Source of the DNA: Actinomycetes bacterium
GTDB taxonomy: Bacteria; Actinomycetota; Thermoleophilia; Gaiellales; Gaiellaceae
Direction: 5' to 3'
Assembly (NCBI GenBank): GCA_025358355.1
Contig: JANYJX010000018.1
Span: 1 to 37,777, forward strand
DNA length: 37,777 bases
A program made the position numbers and the translations under genes. This document shows positions 19,246-28,360 of the stretch, piece after piece. The notes below the pieces were generated by a model. That model was not told where the DNA came from. It searched no databases and saw only the letters and a program-made list of their open reading frames with translations. How positions within the stretch are numbered: the first letter of the stretch is position 1; every line of letters begins with the position of its first letter.

Positions 19246-19387
19246 TGGCGGTGAACTCTAACCCGCGCCGGCGCGGAGTGACCCGCTCAATAGGCGTCTG
19301 TAAATGAGGGCGTGAATTTCTTGCCAGATGCGCGCGCGAGATTTACTCTTGCACCGCCGAAATCAAACCAACAGAAGGAGAGTCATC

Positions 19388-19582
19388 GTGGCGAGAAAGA
19401 CAGTTCTCGTGTGCGACATGTGCAACAAGGAAGTCGAAGACGGAAAAGGCGCGACAATGCGTCTCACCTATACCGACGCGAGGCGCGGCTCCAAACAGGC
19501 CGATCTCTGCGACGGCTGCTCTAGCGGCCTGCCGGGTCAAGCGGTCGCGCGCCGCGGGCGCAAGCCCAAGTCTCTGGCGTAG
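19388..19582 (+). CDS. Small zinc-ribbon protein with basic AT-hook-like tail
   Basis: 64 residues from GTG 19388, with AAGGAGA 6-7 bases upstream; an in-frame upstream ATG lacks such a site. Two CxxC pairs (C9/C12 and C41/C44) make a probable zinc ribbon, and the C-terminus ARRGRKPKSLA carries an R-G-R-K-P word like an AT hook. A role in binding DNA or nucleoid structure is plausible but not shown. It is followed after 12 bases by a strong hairpin, so it is probably a single-gene transcript. I do not recognise a named family. Confidence 0.75.
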   Translation: MARKTVLVCDMCNKEVEDGKGATMRLTYTDARRGSKQADLCDGCSSGLPGQAVARRGRKPKSLA

Positions 19583-19594
19583 CCGGGATCTTGC

Positions 19595-19627
19595 GCGGGA
19601 GGCGGACGCTTTGGCGCCGCCTCCCGC
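19595..19627 (+). terminator. Strong GC hairpin after the zinc-ribbon gene
   Basis: GCGGGAGGCGG (19595-19605) pairs perfectly with CCGCCTCCCGC (19617-19627), an 11-bp stem with an 11-base loop. There is no T-run, as often in actinobacteria. Because it covers 19611, an ATG there is unlikely to be the start of the following nuclease gene. Confidence 0.65.
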
Positions 19628-19667
19628 TGCCACGGTGCGGCTCGTGGCCCGAGACTACGATGGCCTG

Positions 19668-22592
19668 ATGGGCCTTTCGCTGGTCGTCGGGCCGGCGCAT
19701 GCCGGCAAAGTCGCGCTCCTTCTGGCGCGCTTCCTCGACGCGATCGAGCATGACCCCTGGCTCATTGTCCCGGCTCGCGCCGATGTCGAACGCGTCGAGC
19801 ACGACCTGCTGTCGCGCGCCGGCGTTCTGCTCGCCGGGCGCATCGGCACGTTTGACGACCTGTTCGAGGAGATCGCTGCCGGCTCGGTATCGCCGCTGCG
19901 GGACGCGCCAGCGCCGGTCCGTGATCTCGTCGTTCGCCGGGCGATTGCTTCGGCGCCGCTCGCTCGGCTTGCTACGTCTGCGGCCACCTCTGGCTTCGCC
20001 GACGCGCTTCTCTCCGCGCTCGGCGAGCTGAACTCGGCGCTTGTCGATCCTGCGCGGCTCGACGGCGATCTCGCGTTGCTCCACGCGGCATATGCCGGCG
20101 AGCTCGCGAGGTTCGGCCTGAGAGACAAGGACGGACTGAAGGCGGACGCGATCGAGCGGCTGCGATCCGATCTCGACGCTTGGCGCCCCGATCGTCCCGT
20201 GTTTGCCTATGGCTTCGAGGATCTGACTGCCGCGGAGTGGGCGCTGCTGGAAGCGCTTGCCGCTCGCGCACACGTGCACGTGTCGATCCCATACGAGCCG
20301 GGGCGCGCGGCGTTTGCATCGCTGGCGGTGACGGTCACCGATCTCGCCGGGCTTGCCGGCGGGCGCATCGAGGAGCTCCCGCCGCGCGACGCGTCGACCA
20401 TCTCGCCGACGCTGCGGCATCTCGAGCGTGGCCTGTTCGAGGACGCGCCGGGGCCCGCGCCGCAGCTCGATGGCTCGCTCCGTTTCCTCGAGGGAGCGGG
20501 AACGCGTGGCACGCTGGAGCTGCTCGGCGAGACGGTCAGCGGGCTGATCCGGGGAGGCACCGCGCCCGAGCGAATCGGCGTCGCGTGCGACTCGGTCGAA
20601 CGCTGGCGGTCGGCGCTCGGCGCGACTTTCGCTGCGCTCGGCGTACCGGTCGCGATCGAGGAGCGTCCGCGGCTCGGCCAGACGCCGTTTGGAGCGGCTC
20701 TGCTCTCGCTACTTCGCGTGGCGTGGCTCGGCGGCGAGCGCGGCGAGCTGTTCGCGTTCCTGCGCTCGCCTTTCGCCGGACTGCAACGCCGCAGTGTCGA
20801 CTTCGTCGAGGGTCGCCTCCGCGGCCGGGCCGTTCGCACCGCGGCGCGGGTTGAGGAGGAGGGCGACAAGCTGCGTGGCGCGCCCGTTCCGCAGCTCGTC
20901 GCGTTGCGCGCTCAGGAGAGTGCGCTCGTCGGCGCTCGCGCGCTGGCACGCTCAATGGCGACGGCGGGGTTCGGGCTAGAGGCGCCGCCCACCGGTGACG
21001 AAGCTCGCCTCGATCTTGCTGCGTATCAGGCGACGACGGAGGTGTTGGACAGTCTCGCAAGCCTCGAAGCGGCCGGCGTCGTTCTCGATCCAGCCGAGAT
21101 CGTCGCTGCGCTCGAACGCTGCACGGTGCGCGCGGTCGGAGCCGGCGAGCCGGGGCGGGTTGCGGTCGTCGACCTCCCGCGTGCTCGCACCCGAACCTTC
21201 GACGCCGTCTTCATCCTCGGGCTGGAAGAAGGCAGCCTGCCGCGGCGGGGCCGCGACTCGCCGTTTCTCGACGACGCACGCCGCACCGCGCTTGGCTCGC
21301 GTCTCGCGCGGCCGGATGGCGTAAGCCGCGAGCGCTACCTCTTCTACGCGGCGTGCACCCGCGCCGCGCAACGCCTCACGCTCGTCCGCGAAGCCGCGAC
21401 CGACGAAGGCCAGCCGCGCGAGGCCAGCCCGTTCTGGCATGAGGTCACGCGGCTGTTCCCGGTCGACGATGTCAGGCGCTGGACGCAAAGCCGGCCGCTA
21501 TCCGCCTTGACCTGGTCGCTCGAGGCGGCGCCGACCGACCGCGAGCGACTACGTGCACTCGCGAGCTTGTCGGTCGACGACGCCGCTGGCGCGGCAGCAC
21601 TCGCCACCGCGAACGGCTGGACGCGAAAGCTTGAGCGCGCGCGCACCGCCTTCGAGCGCGAGACGCGGCTGCGCAACCCGGCTGTTCTCGAAGTCCTCGG
21701 CGCGAAAACGACGTTCGGCGTGACCGAGCTAGAGATGTTCTCCGACTGCTCGCAGCGCTGGTTCGTCGAGCGGCAGATCGATCCGAAATCGATGGACGCC
21801 GAGCCCGACGCGATGCTGCGCGGGCAGGTTGCGCACCAGGCGCTGCATAAGTTCTACGCGGGTCTGCAGAAAGAGCTCGGCGGCGTCGAGCGCGTGACCG
21901 AGGCGACGTTCGAGCAAGCGTTTGCGTTTCTCGAGCGATGTCTTGACGGCGCGCTTGAATCCGGGGTGCGCTTCGACGCGACCGACCTGCAGCGTGCCGA
22001 GTTGCGGCACTCGCTCCTGCGCGACCTCGAAGGTTTCCTGCACGACGAAGCTGCGTCCGAGCTCACATTCGTCCCGCGGAAGCTGGAAGTCTCGTTCGGT
22101 TCGGAGCGCTCGGCGCCTGAGCTCCAGCGTGGTCTCGACCTTGGCGACGGGCTACGACTCTCGGGGAAGATCGACCGCGTCGACCAGGATCCGTTCGGTG
22201 CGCAAGGGATCGTCCAGGACTACAAGTCGGGTAAAACCGCGCACTCCGCCGCCGAGATCGATCGCGAGGTCAAGCTCCAGATCCCGCTGTACATGCTGGT
22301 GCTGCGCGATCTCGTCGGCATCGAGCCGCTTGGCGGCGTGTATCGCGCGCTCTCTGGCAAGCGGCTGAAGCGCGGCATGCTGCGCGCCGAGTCGAAGGAC
22401 GAATTGCCGGGCTATGCGACGAACGACTACCTCGACGAGGAGCCGTTCTGGGCGCAGATCGAGACGGCGCGCACGCGGGCGCATGACTCCGCGGTGCGCA
22501 TCCGCGCGGGCGATGTCCACCACGATCCGCGCGACGGCGACTGCCCGGCGTGGTGCGACGCGTGGCCGATCTGCCGGGTTGAACACGCATGA
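19668..22592 (+). CDS. addB: AddB/AdnA-like repair subunit with PD-(D/E)XK Fe-S nuclease
   Basis: 974 residues from ATG 19668 (MGLSLVVGPAHAGKVALLL), chosen because the longer frame from 19611 begins inside a hairpin and family members begin near this phosphate-loop-like motif. The P-loop GPAHAGKV is degenerate, as in AddB, so the motor part may be structural. The C-terminal nuclease has C694 (DCSQRWFVERQ), GKIDRVDQDP, DYKSGKT with D851 and K853, and C959, C963 and C969, the four-cysteine arrangement that holds an iron-sulfur cluster in AddB-type nucleases. With the next gene (4-base overlap) it should resect double-strand ends for recombination. AdnA of mycobacteria is an alternative name for this role. 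Confidence 0.85.
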   Translation: MGLSLVVGPAHAGKVALLLARFLDAIEHDPWLIVPARADVERVEHDLLSRAGVLLAGRIGTFDDLFEEIAAGSVSPLRDAPAPVRDLVVRRAIASAPLARLATSAATSGFADALLSALGELNSALVDPARLDGDLALLHAAYAGELARFGLRDKDGLKADAIERLRSDLDAWRPDRPVFAYGFEDLTAAEWALLEALAARAHVHVSIPYEPGRAAFASLAVTVTDLAGLAGGRIEELPPRDASTISPTLRHLERGLFEDAPGPAPQLDGSLRFLEGAGTRGTLELLGETVSGLIRGGTAPERIGVACDSVERWRSALGATFAALGVPVAIEERPRLGQTPFGAALLSLLRVAWLGGERGELFAFLRSPFAGLQRRSVDFVEGRLRGRAVRTAARVEEEGDKLRGAPVPQLVALRAQESALVGARALARSMATAGFGLEAPPTGDEARLDLAAYQATTEVLDSLASLEAAGVVLDPAEIVAALERCTVRAVGAGEPGRVAVVDLPRARTRTFDAVFILGLEEGSLPRRGRDSPFLDDARRTALGSRLARPDGVSRERYLFYAACTRAAQRLTLVREAATDEGQPREASPFWHEVTRLFPVDDVRRWTQSRPLSALTWSLEAAPTDRERLRALASLSVDDAAGAAALATANGWTRKLERARTAFERETRLRNPAVLEVLGAKTTFGVTELEMFSDCSQRWFVERQIDPKSMDAEPDAMLRGQVAHQALHKFYAGLQKELGGVERVTEATFEQAFAFLERCLDGALESGVRFDATDLQRAELRHSLLRDLEGFLHDEAASELTFVPRKLEVSFGSERSAPELQRGLDLGDGLRLSGKIDRVDQDPFGAQGIVQDYKSGKTAHSAAEIDREVKLQIPLYMLVLRDLVGIEPLGGVYRALSGKRLKRGMLRAESKDELPGYATNDYLDEEPFWAQIETARTRAHDSAVRIRAGDVHHDPRDGDCPAWCDAWPICRVEHA

Positions 22593-25500
22593 GCCTCAAT
22601 CCGGAGCAACTCGCAGCAGTTGAGGCGCACGGTGAGGTCTTCGTCTCGGCCGGCGCCGGGACGGGCAAGACGACCGTGCTCGTCGAACGGTTCGTCCGCG
22701 CGACGTGTGACGCCGGGCTCGACGTCGACTCGATTCTCGTCATTACGTACACGCGGAAAGCCGCGAGCGAGCTGCGCGCGCGGATCCGCCAGGCGTTGCA
22801 CGACCGCGGTCGGCACGACCTCGCACGCGGGCTCGACAGCGCGTGGATCTCGACGATCCACGGGTTCTGCAGCCGGCTGCTGAGGGCGCATCCGTTCGAG
22901 GTGGGACTCGATCCGCGGTTCCGCGAAGCGGACGAGGCGGCTTCGGCGGTGCTGCGTGGAGAGGCATTCGACGGCGCGTTGGAGGCGTTCTGCGCCGGTG
23001 GTGACCAAGAGCGGCTGCGGCTGCTCGCGACCTATGGTGCGAGCGGGTTGCGCAAGATGTTGTCGAGCGTCTACGCGACATTGCGGTCGGCCGGCCGCGA
23101 TCTCGTGCTCGAGCTAGGGCAGCGCGAGAGCCTCGCCTCCGCGATCGCGGATTGGCACGGAGCCGCCACTACCCTCGCCGCCGATCCGGCCGCCACCGAG
23201 AAGCAGAGCAAGGCGGCCGGCGACGCGTTGCTTCTCGCGCAGCCGGGGACGATCGCCGAACGGCTCCTTGATCTTGCTTCCCTGCGCGCGCACAGCGATC
23301 GGGCCGCCGAGTACGAGGACGCGCGCAAGCGCGTGGAGCGCGCCGCGTTGGAGGAGCTCGCCGCGCGTGATCGTGACCTGCTTCAAGAGTTGCTCGAGCG
23401 CTATGCGGTGGCGTATGCGGAGGCGAAGCGGCGCGAGTCGGTGGTCGACTTCGAGGATCTTCAGCTCGCCGCGCGCGACCTGCTTCGCGACCGGCCCGAG
23501 ATCCTCGAGGTCGAACAGCTCCGCTTCCGTGCCGTGATGGTGGACGAGTTCCAGGACACGAACGCGTTGCAATGCGAGCTTGTCGACCTCATCTCCGGTG
23601 GCCCGAGGGAGACCGAGGTGTTCACGGTCGGCGACGAGTTCCAGTCGATCTACGGCTTCCGGCACGCGGATGTCGAGGTGTTCCGCGAGCGCCGGGCCAC
23701 CGCGTCGCAGCCGCTGTCGCTGCGGCGGAACTACCGCTCGCGCCCCGAGGTGCTCGCTGCGATCAACCACCTGTTTGAGCCGGCGTTTGGCGAGGAGTTC
23801 CAGCAGCTGACCGCCTCGGCCGAGTTTGCTGATCCAATCCTCGGCCACCCGGTCGAGTTGCTCGTCACCGACAAGGCCAGCTTTCACGACACCGGCGAGC
23901 ACTGGCGCCGGGCGGAGGCGCGCCGGATTGCCGAGCGCGTGGCGCAGCTAGTCAGTTCCGGCGACGCGACGCCAGGCGACATTGTTCTGTTGTTCGCCGC
24001 CGGCACCGACGCTGAGGTGTACGAGGAGGAGCTGCGGCGGCTCGATCTGCCGACGTTCCGCGCGACCGGCCGTGGCTACTTCGGTCAGCAGCAGGTGGTC
24101 GACTTGCTCTCGTACCTCCGTCTGCTGCAGAACCGCTATGACGACGCGGCCTTGGCGGCCGTGCTGGCGTCGCCGTTCGTCGGTGCCTCGAACGATGCGC
24201 TCTTCCTGTTGCGCCGCAACGCGGTCAGACGGCCGATTTTCACCGCGCTCGAGAAGAGCCTGCCGGCCGAGCTGGATCAGGCCGACGCGCGGCTGCTGCG
24301 CGCCTTCCTCCAGCGCTACGAGCGACTCGTCGCAGCGTCGTCTCGCCTGTCACTGGAGCGGCTCTGCGAGCAGATTCTCGTCGAGCACGACTACGACCTT
24401 GCCGTGCTCGCGCGCTGGGATGGGCGCCGGCGGTTCGCGAACCTGCGCAAGCTCGCGCGCCTCGCCCGCGCCTACGAGGCTTGGCGCGGCACCGATCTAG
24501 AAGGTTTCGTCCGCTTCGTCCACGACCAGGAGGCGTTCGGCGCGCGCGAGCTGGAAGCGGTCGCCGAGGAGGAAGGCGCGGGCGCGGTACGGCTGCTCAC
24601 AATCCATGGCGCGAAGGGGCTGGAGTTCAAGGTCGTGATCGTCGCCGACGCGGGCCGTGACACGGGTCGCCCGCCGAGCGCCGACGAGATCCTTGCGCTC
24701 TCCGACGGGCGGTTTGGCTTCAAGATGGTGCACCCGACGAAGGGCGAGCGGCGCGCCGTGTTTGGGTACGAGGACGTGCGCGACGCGAGCGCGGCGCAGG
24801 ATCGTGCCGAGCGGCTGCGCTTGTACTACGTCGCAATGACGCGTGCGATCGACCGGCTGATCGTCTCCGGTGCGATCGACCCCGAGCGGCCGGCCGATCG
24901 CGAGACGCCCATTGGCTGGGTGCTCGACCGGCTTGATGCGATGGACGAGGTCGCGAAGGTGGGCAACGACCCGATCGAGTTGGAGCGCGGTGCATCGCGA
25001 TGGGTTGTCCGCGTCGAGCGGTTCCGAGCTGGGGCGCCTGCTGTCGCTACGCCCGCGCCGGTCGCCGCTGACGAGCCCGGCCAGCTCTCGCTGTTCGGGG
25101 AGCTGCCAGCGGGGCCGACTGCTCGGGTCGGGCTCGAGCTGCCCGCGCTCGAGCCGCTCGCGTCGCCGCCGCTGCATGTTCCGCGACGCCTTTCATACAG
25201 CGCGATCGCTCTCTACGACCGTTGCTCGTATCGCTACTACGCCGAGCGCGTGCTTGGGCTCCGCTCGGCGGAGGAGAAGTCCGCCGGCGGCGAGGAAGGT
25301 CTCGCGGCGACCGAGATCGGCGACGCGGCACATCGCTTGCTCGAGCTCGTGCCGCTGAACGCGCCGGTGGCGCCGACGCGTGCCGAGCTGGCCGCGACCG
25401 TCGCGTCGTGGTATCCAACCGTGCGCGACGACGAGTTGGAGCGAATCGCGGCGTTCGTCGACGCGTACTGCGGCTCGTCGCTCGCGGCGCGGGTCGCGGC

Positions 25501-25981
25501 GCTGGAAGGAATTGAGCCAGAGCGGCCGTTCGCGTTCGCCCACGACGGCGTGCTGCTCCACGGGCGGCTCGACGCGCTTTCGCTCGGCGGCGGGCGCGCT
25601 TTCGTCCTCGACTACAAGACGAACCAGTTGTTCGAGCGCACGCCGGCAGAGGTGGTCGAGCACTCATACCGGCTGCAGCGAGTCGTATACGCGCTCGCCT
25701 GTCTGCGTGGCGAGGTCGACGAGGTCGAGATCGCCTACCAATTCCTCGAGCAGCCGGAAGACGTCGTCACCGAGACGTACTTGAGCACAGATATCCCTGA
25801 GCTCGAAGCAGAGCTGTCTGCCGCGATCTCGCGGATTTCGAGCGGTGACTTCCGCCCGACGCCGAGTGCCTTCAACTGCGCTGGCTGCCCGGCGCTAGAT
25901 GTCGTTTGTGCCGGTCCGCGACTGCTCGCGTATGCGGGCGGCGGCGAGGAGGAGTGGGGCCAGATGAACGGAGGCGAGTGA
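22589..25981 (+). CDS. addA: AddA/AdnB-like UvrD-family helicase-nuclease
   Basis: 1130 residues; ATG overlaps the upstream stop (ATGA). Helicase motifs are intact: Q-motif LNPEQLAAVEA, Walker A AGAGTGKTT (21-29), TYTRKAASELRARI, Walker B VDEFQDTN with D319, SLRRNYRS, and HGAKGLEFKVVIVADAG. The C-terminal nuclease has GRLDAL, DYKTNQ with D1008 and K1010, and QRVVYALACL. Four cysteines (C879 in YDRCSYRYY; C1097, C1100, C1107 at the end) suggest an iron-sulfur cluster here too, which classical AddA proteins lack. It is the main motor of the end-resection complex. Its stop shares a base with the next start (TGATG). Confidence 0.92.
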   Translation: MSLNPEQLAAVEAHGEVFVSAGAGTGKTTVLVERFVRATCDAGLDVDSILVITYTRKAASELRARIRQALHDRGRHDLARGLDSAWISTIHGFCSRLLRAHPFEVGLDPRFREADEAASAVLRGEAFDGALEAFCAGGDQERLRLLATYGASGLRKMLSSVYATLRSAGRDLVLELGQRESLASAIADWHGAATTLAADPAATEKQSKAAGDALLLAQPGTIAERLLDLASLRAHSDRAAEYEDARKRVERAALEELAARDRDLLQELLERYAVAYAEAKRRESVVDFEDLQLAARDLLRDRPEILEVEQLRFRAVMVDEFQDTNALQCELVDLISGGPRETEVFTVGDEFQSIYGFRHADVEVFRERRATASQPLSLRRNYRSRPEVLAAINHLFEPAFGEEFQQLTASAEFADPILGHPVELLVTDKASFHDTGEHWRRAEARRIAERVAQLVSSGDATPGDIVLLFAAGTDAEVYEEELRRLDLPTFRATGRGYFGQQQVVDLLSYLRLLQNRYDDAALAAVLASPFVGASNDALFLLRRNAVRRPIFTALEKSLPAELDQADARLLRAFLQRYERLVAASSRLSLERLCEQILVEHDYDLAVLARWDGRRRFANLRKLARLARAYEAWRGTDLEGFVRFVHDQEAFGARELEAVAEEEGAGAVRLLTIHGAKGLEFKVVIVADAGRDTGRPPSADEILALSDGRFGFKMVHPTKGERRAVFGYEDVRDASAAQDRAERLRLYYVAMTRAIDRLIVSGAIDPERPADRETPIGWVLDRLDAMDEVAKVGNDPIELERGASRWVVRVERFRAGAPAVATPAPVAADEPGQLSLFGELPAGPTARVGLELPALEPLASPPLHVPRRLSYSAIALYDRCSYRYYAERVLGLRSAEEKSAGGEEGLAATEIGDAAHRLLELVPLNAPVAPTRAELAATVASWYPTVRDDELERIAAFVDAYCGSSLAARVAALEGIEPERPFAFAHDGVLLHGRLDALSLGGGRAFVLDYKTNQLFERTPAEVVEHSYRLQRVVYALACLRGEVDEVEIAYQFLEQPEDVVTETYLSTDIPELEAELSAAISRISSGDFRPTPSAFNCAGCPALDVVCAGPRLLAYAGGGEEEWGQMNGGE

Positions 25982-26691
25982 TGCGCGTCGCCGCGCTGTA
26001 CGACATCCATGGGAACCTGCCGGCGCTGGAGGCTGTCCTCGCCGAGCTGGCGCTGGATCCGCCGGACGCGATCGTCGTTGGCGGTGACATTCTGTGGGGG
26101 CCGTATCAAGCTGAATGCATTGGGCTGTTGCGCGATGTTGGTGCGCAATTCATCGCGGGGAACTGCGAGCGCATGGTGCTCCACGGCGATACCGAAGCTG
26201 ATCAGTGGTGCCGTGAACAGCTCGACGCCGAGTTGCTCGCCGATGTTTCCCTCTGGCAGCTGACGATCGAGCTCGACATCGCGGGGCTTGGGCGAGTTCT
26301 GTTTTGTCATGCGACGCCGGGCTCCGACGAAGAGATCATCACGCGGCTGACGCCGGACGCGGCCGTCGCCGAGGCGTTCGCCGGCACCGTGGCCGATGTC
26401 GTCGTCTGCGGGCACACGCATGTCCAGGTCGATCGCGCTGTGCCGGGCGCGCTGCGGCTCGTGAATGTCGGCAGTGTCGGTATGCCGTGCGAGGGTACGC
26501 CGGGTGCTTTCTGGGCATTGATCGACGGCGGGATCGAGCTCCGGCGAACGGAGTACGCGGTCGAGCCGGCGCTTGCGAGGCTCCTCGAGCCGGGTTTCCC
26601 GTCCGTGGAGGACGTGTTCTTCGAGCAGGTTCGTGGCGAGGTCACAGCCGAGTCGGCGAGCGAGTACTTCGAGAGCTTGCGTGGCGCGTAA
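25981..26691 (+). CDS. Calcineurin-like metallophosphoesterase (YfcE/MJ0936 type)
   Basis: 236 residues from ATG 25981, which overlaps the addA stop. Metal-site motifs: D8 and H10 in LYDIHGN, GGDILWGP near 38-45, GNCERM near 60-65, CHATPGSDEE and GHTHVQVDR. These are the dimetal phosphoesterase marks of the small YfcE-like family, which act on phosphodiesters or nucleotides; the substrate is unknown. Co-transcription with addAB and nth suggests a link to nucleic-acid repair, but this family is also common with no such link. Confidence 0.88.
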   Translation: MRVAALYDIHGNLPALEAVLAELALDPPDAIVVGGDILWGPYQAECIGLLRDVGAQFIAGNCERMVLHGDTEADQWCREQLDAELLADVSLWQLTIELDIAGLGRVLFCHATPGSDEEIITRLTPDAAVAEAFAGTVADVVVCGHTHVQVDRAVPGALRLVNVGSVGMPCEGTPGAFWALIDGGIELRRTEYAVEPALARLLEPGFPSVEDVFFEQVRGEVTAESASEYFESLRGA

Positions 26692-27358
26692 CTTTGTCGG
26701 CGAGGCGCGCCGCCGTGGGCTCGGGACGCGGCGAGAGCGAATCAAACCGATCGTCGAGCGGCTTGCTGTAGAACACGCCGATGCCGAGATCGCGCTGCAT
26801 TTCGGCAGCGACGTCGAGCTGCTGATCTCGGTGATGCTTTCCGCCCAGACGACCGACGTGAACGTCAACCGGGTCACGAAGCGGCTGTTCGTGAAGTACC
26901 GCAAGCCCGAGGACTACCTCGCCGTTCCGGTCGAGGAACTGGAACAGGACGTCTACCAAACCGGCTTCTACCGACAAAAGACGAAGTCGATCCGCGGCGC
27001 GATGCGCGTGCTGCTCGAGGAGTACGACGGCGTTGTGCCGCGGCGGCTGGAGGATCTGCTGCGGCTCCCCGGTGTCGCGCGGAAGACAGCGAACGTCGTC
27101 GCAGCCGAGTTGGGCGAGGCGCAGGGAATCGTCGTCGACACGCACGTGCGGCGGCTTTCCCAGCGGCTCGGGCTGACGCGCGCGGACGATCCGGTGAAGA
27201 TCGAGCTCGATCTGCAGAAGATCGTGCCGCGCGCCGACTGGGCGCGGCTGCCGCATCTGCTGATCTGGCACGGGCGCCGTGTGTGTGACGCGCGCCGGCC
27301 GCGATGCGAGGACTGCGTGCTGGCGGATTTGTGCCCGTCCTCGCGCATTGACGCGTAG
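26681..27358 (+). CDS. nth: Endonuclease III (DNA glycosylase/AP lyase)
   Basis: 225 residues from GTG 26681, overlapping the previous gene by 11 bases; the frame extends further upstream but only inside that gene. Helix-hairpin-helix LPGVARKTA (129-137) contains the catalytic lysine K135, and the catalytic aspartate is D153 in VVDTHVRRLSQRLGL. The iron-sulfur loop C202-x6-C209-x2-C212-x5-C218 is complete. It removes oxidised pyrimidines from DNA and cuts at abasic sites. It is the last gene of the repair operon. Confidence 0.96.
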   Translation: MARNFVGEARRRGLGTRRERIKPIVERLAVEHADAEIALHFGSDVELLISVMLSAQTTDVNVNRVTKRLFVKYRKPEDYLAVPVEELEQDVYQTGFYRQKTKSIRGAMRVLLEEYDGVVPRRLEDLLRLPGVARKTANVVAAELGEAQGIVVDTHVRRLSQRLGLTRADDPVKIELDLQKIVPRADWARLPHLLIWHGRRVCDARRPRCEDCVLADLCPSSRIDA

Positions 27359-27395
27359 GACCTCTCAACACATCCGGGCCGTATCCCTCCACAGA

Positions 27396-27896
27396 ATGCG
27401 CTGGACTGCCGTCGCTCTCGCGAGCCTCGCCCTAGTGGCCGCATCGGCGGCAGCCGGCAATCTGCAGGTTGTCTCCGCACATGGCGTACAGGCGAGCGTT
27501 CCGGCCGGCTGGCATCGACTCGAGCCGACGCCGAGCGCCATCACCGACCCGCGAACGTTGCTCGTCGTCGGAACCGCCGGCGTGGGCTGGAACCTGAAGT
27601 CTGCGTGCCAGAACACTGCCTACGGCGTGCCGGCAACGGGCGCGGTCGTCGTGGTTCTCGGCTGGACGAGCTTGCGCCTGGCAGGGAGCCCACGGCCGAC
27701 AGGGCGAGCCCCGCTGAGCAAGCTCATTCGGGTGTCGCGCCCGATCTTCGAGTGCAGCTCGGCGCGCGGTGCCGGTGCAAGCGTCGTGCTAAGGGGCAAG
27801 GCGTATCAGGTGGACGTGATGGTCGGCGATCGCGCGACGCCGGCGCGCGTGGCCGAGGCGCTCGCCGTTGCCCGGTCGTTTGACCTGGCGCGCTAG
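27396..27896 (+). CDS. Secreted protein of unknown function
   Basis: 166 residues from ATG 27396. Residues 1-21 (MRWTAVALASLALVAASAAAG) are a Sec signal peptide with a likely cut after ASAAA; there is no lipobox. The mature part is mostly beta-strand-like (VQASVPAGWHRLEP, TGAVVVVLGW, SVVLRGKAYQVDVMVGD) with two cysteines (C69, C114) that could form a disulfide. It ends with a helix ARVAEALAVARSFDLAR, a pattern seen in secreted proteins of this phylum, but I cannot name the family. It converges on the PAS gene with a 4-base overlap. Confidence 0.75.
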   Translation: MRWTAVALASLALVAASAAAGNLQVVSAHGVQASVPAGWHRLEPTPSAITDPRTLLVVGTAGVGWNLKSACQNTAYGVPATGAVVVVLGWTSLRLAGSPRPTGRAPLSKLIRVSRPIFECSSARGAGASVVLRGKAYQVDVMVGDRATPARVAEALAVARSFDLAR

Positions 27897-28360
27897 ACAG
27901 CCGCCGCGAGCGCGACGAGCAAGCCGCCGTCGGCGTCGAGCGCGGGAAACGCATCGACGACCACCTTCTTCTCAAATCCCGCCCGCGTCCTCAGCGTGAG
28001 TCGCTCGTTGAGCCGCCGGACGCTGTATTCGAGCGACAGCGCGATCGGGTCGTGGCCGCTCTCGAACTCGGTGAGCCCGAATGCCTCGCTGACGTTCCGC
28101 CCGAGGAGATCTCCTTCGCGGAACCCCGTCAGCTCGAACACGCCGCGCCCGGCGGCGAGGATGCGGCCGTCCTGATCGCAGGCGACGAGCCCGGCGGTTG
28201 GCGCGGGGTAGTAGTCGTGCTCCAGCTCGAAGAGAAACCCGAACGCGCAGCTGCGGCACGCGGGCGCCTGCTGCGTGAACCCATCGCGGCCGTCGGTGTC
28301 GACCGAGCGCTCTTTGCAGTTCGGGCAGATGAAGTACGGCACCGTGTCGCTTAGATCCAC
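27893..28360 (-). CDS. Zinc-ribbon plus PAS domain protein
   Basis: 155 residues from GTG 28360, overlapping the corA stop by 10 bases; a GTG at 28342 is an alternative. An N-terminal zinc ribbon has C12/C15 (CPNC) and C35/C38 (CRSC), followed by a PAS domain from about 55 to 150 (GLVACDQDGRILAAGRG, LTGFREGDLLGRNVSEAFG). No output domain follows, so it is a sensor or an adaptor rather than a complete kinase. Being translationally linked to a magnesium-channel gene it might sense state connected with metal transport, but this is a guess. The pairing of zinc ribbon and PAS in so small a protein is unusual. Confidence 0.75.
   Translation of the reverse strand: MDLSDTVPYFICPNCKERSVDTDGRDGFTQQAPACRSCAFGFLFELEHDYYPAPTAGLVACDQDGRILAAGRGVFELTGFREGDLLGRNVSEAFGLTEFESGHDPIALSLEYSVRRLNERLTLRTRAGFEKKVVVDAFPALDADGGLLVALAAAV

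Noticed and set aside
19611-19667. Upstream start for the addB-like gene
   Set aside because: It falls inside the loop and stem of the terminator-like hairpin, has no ribosome site, and adds residues before the usual family start.
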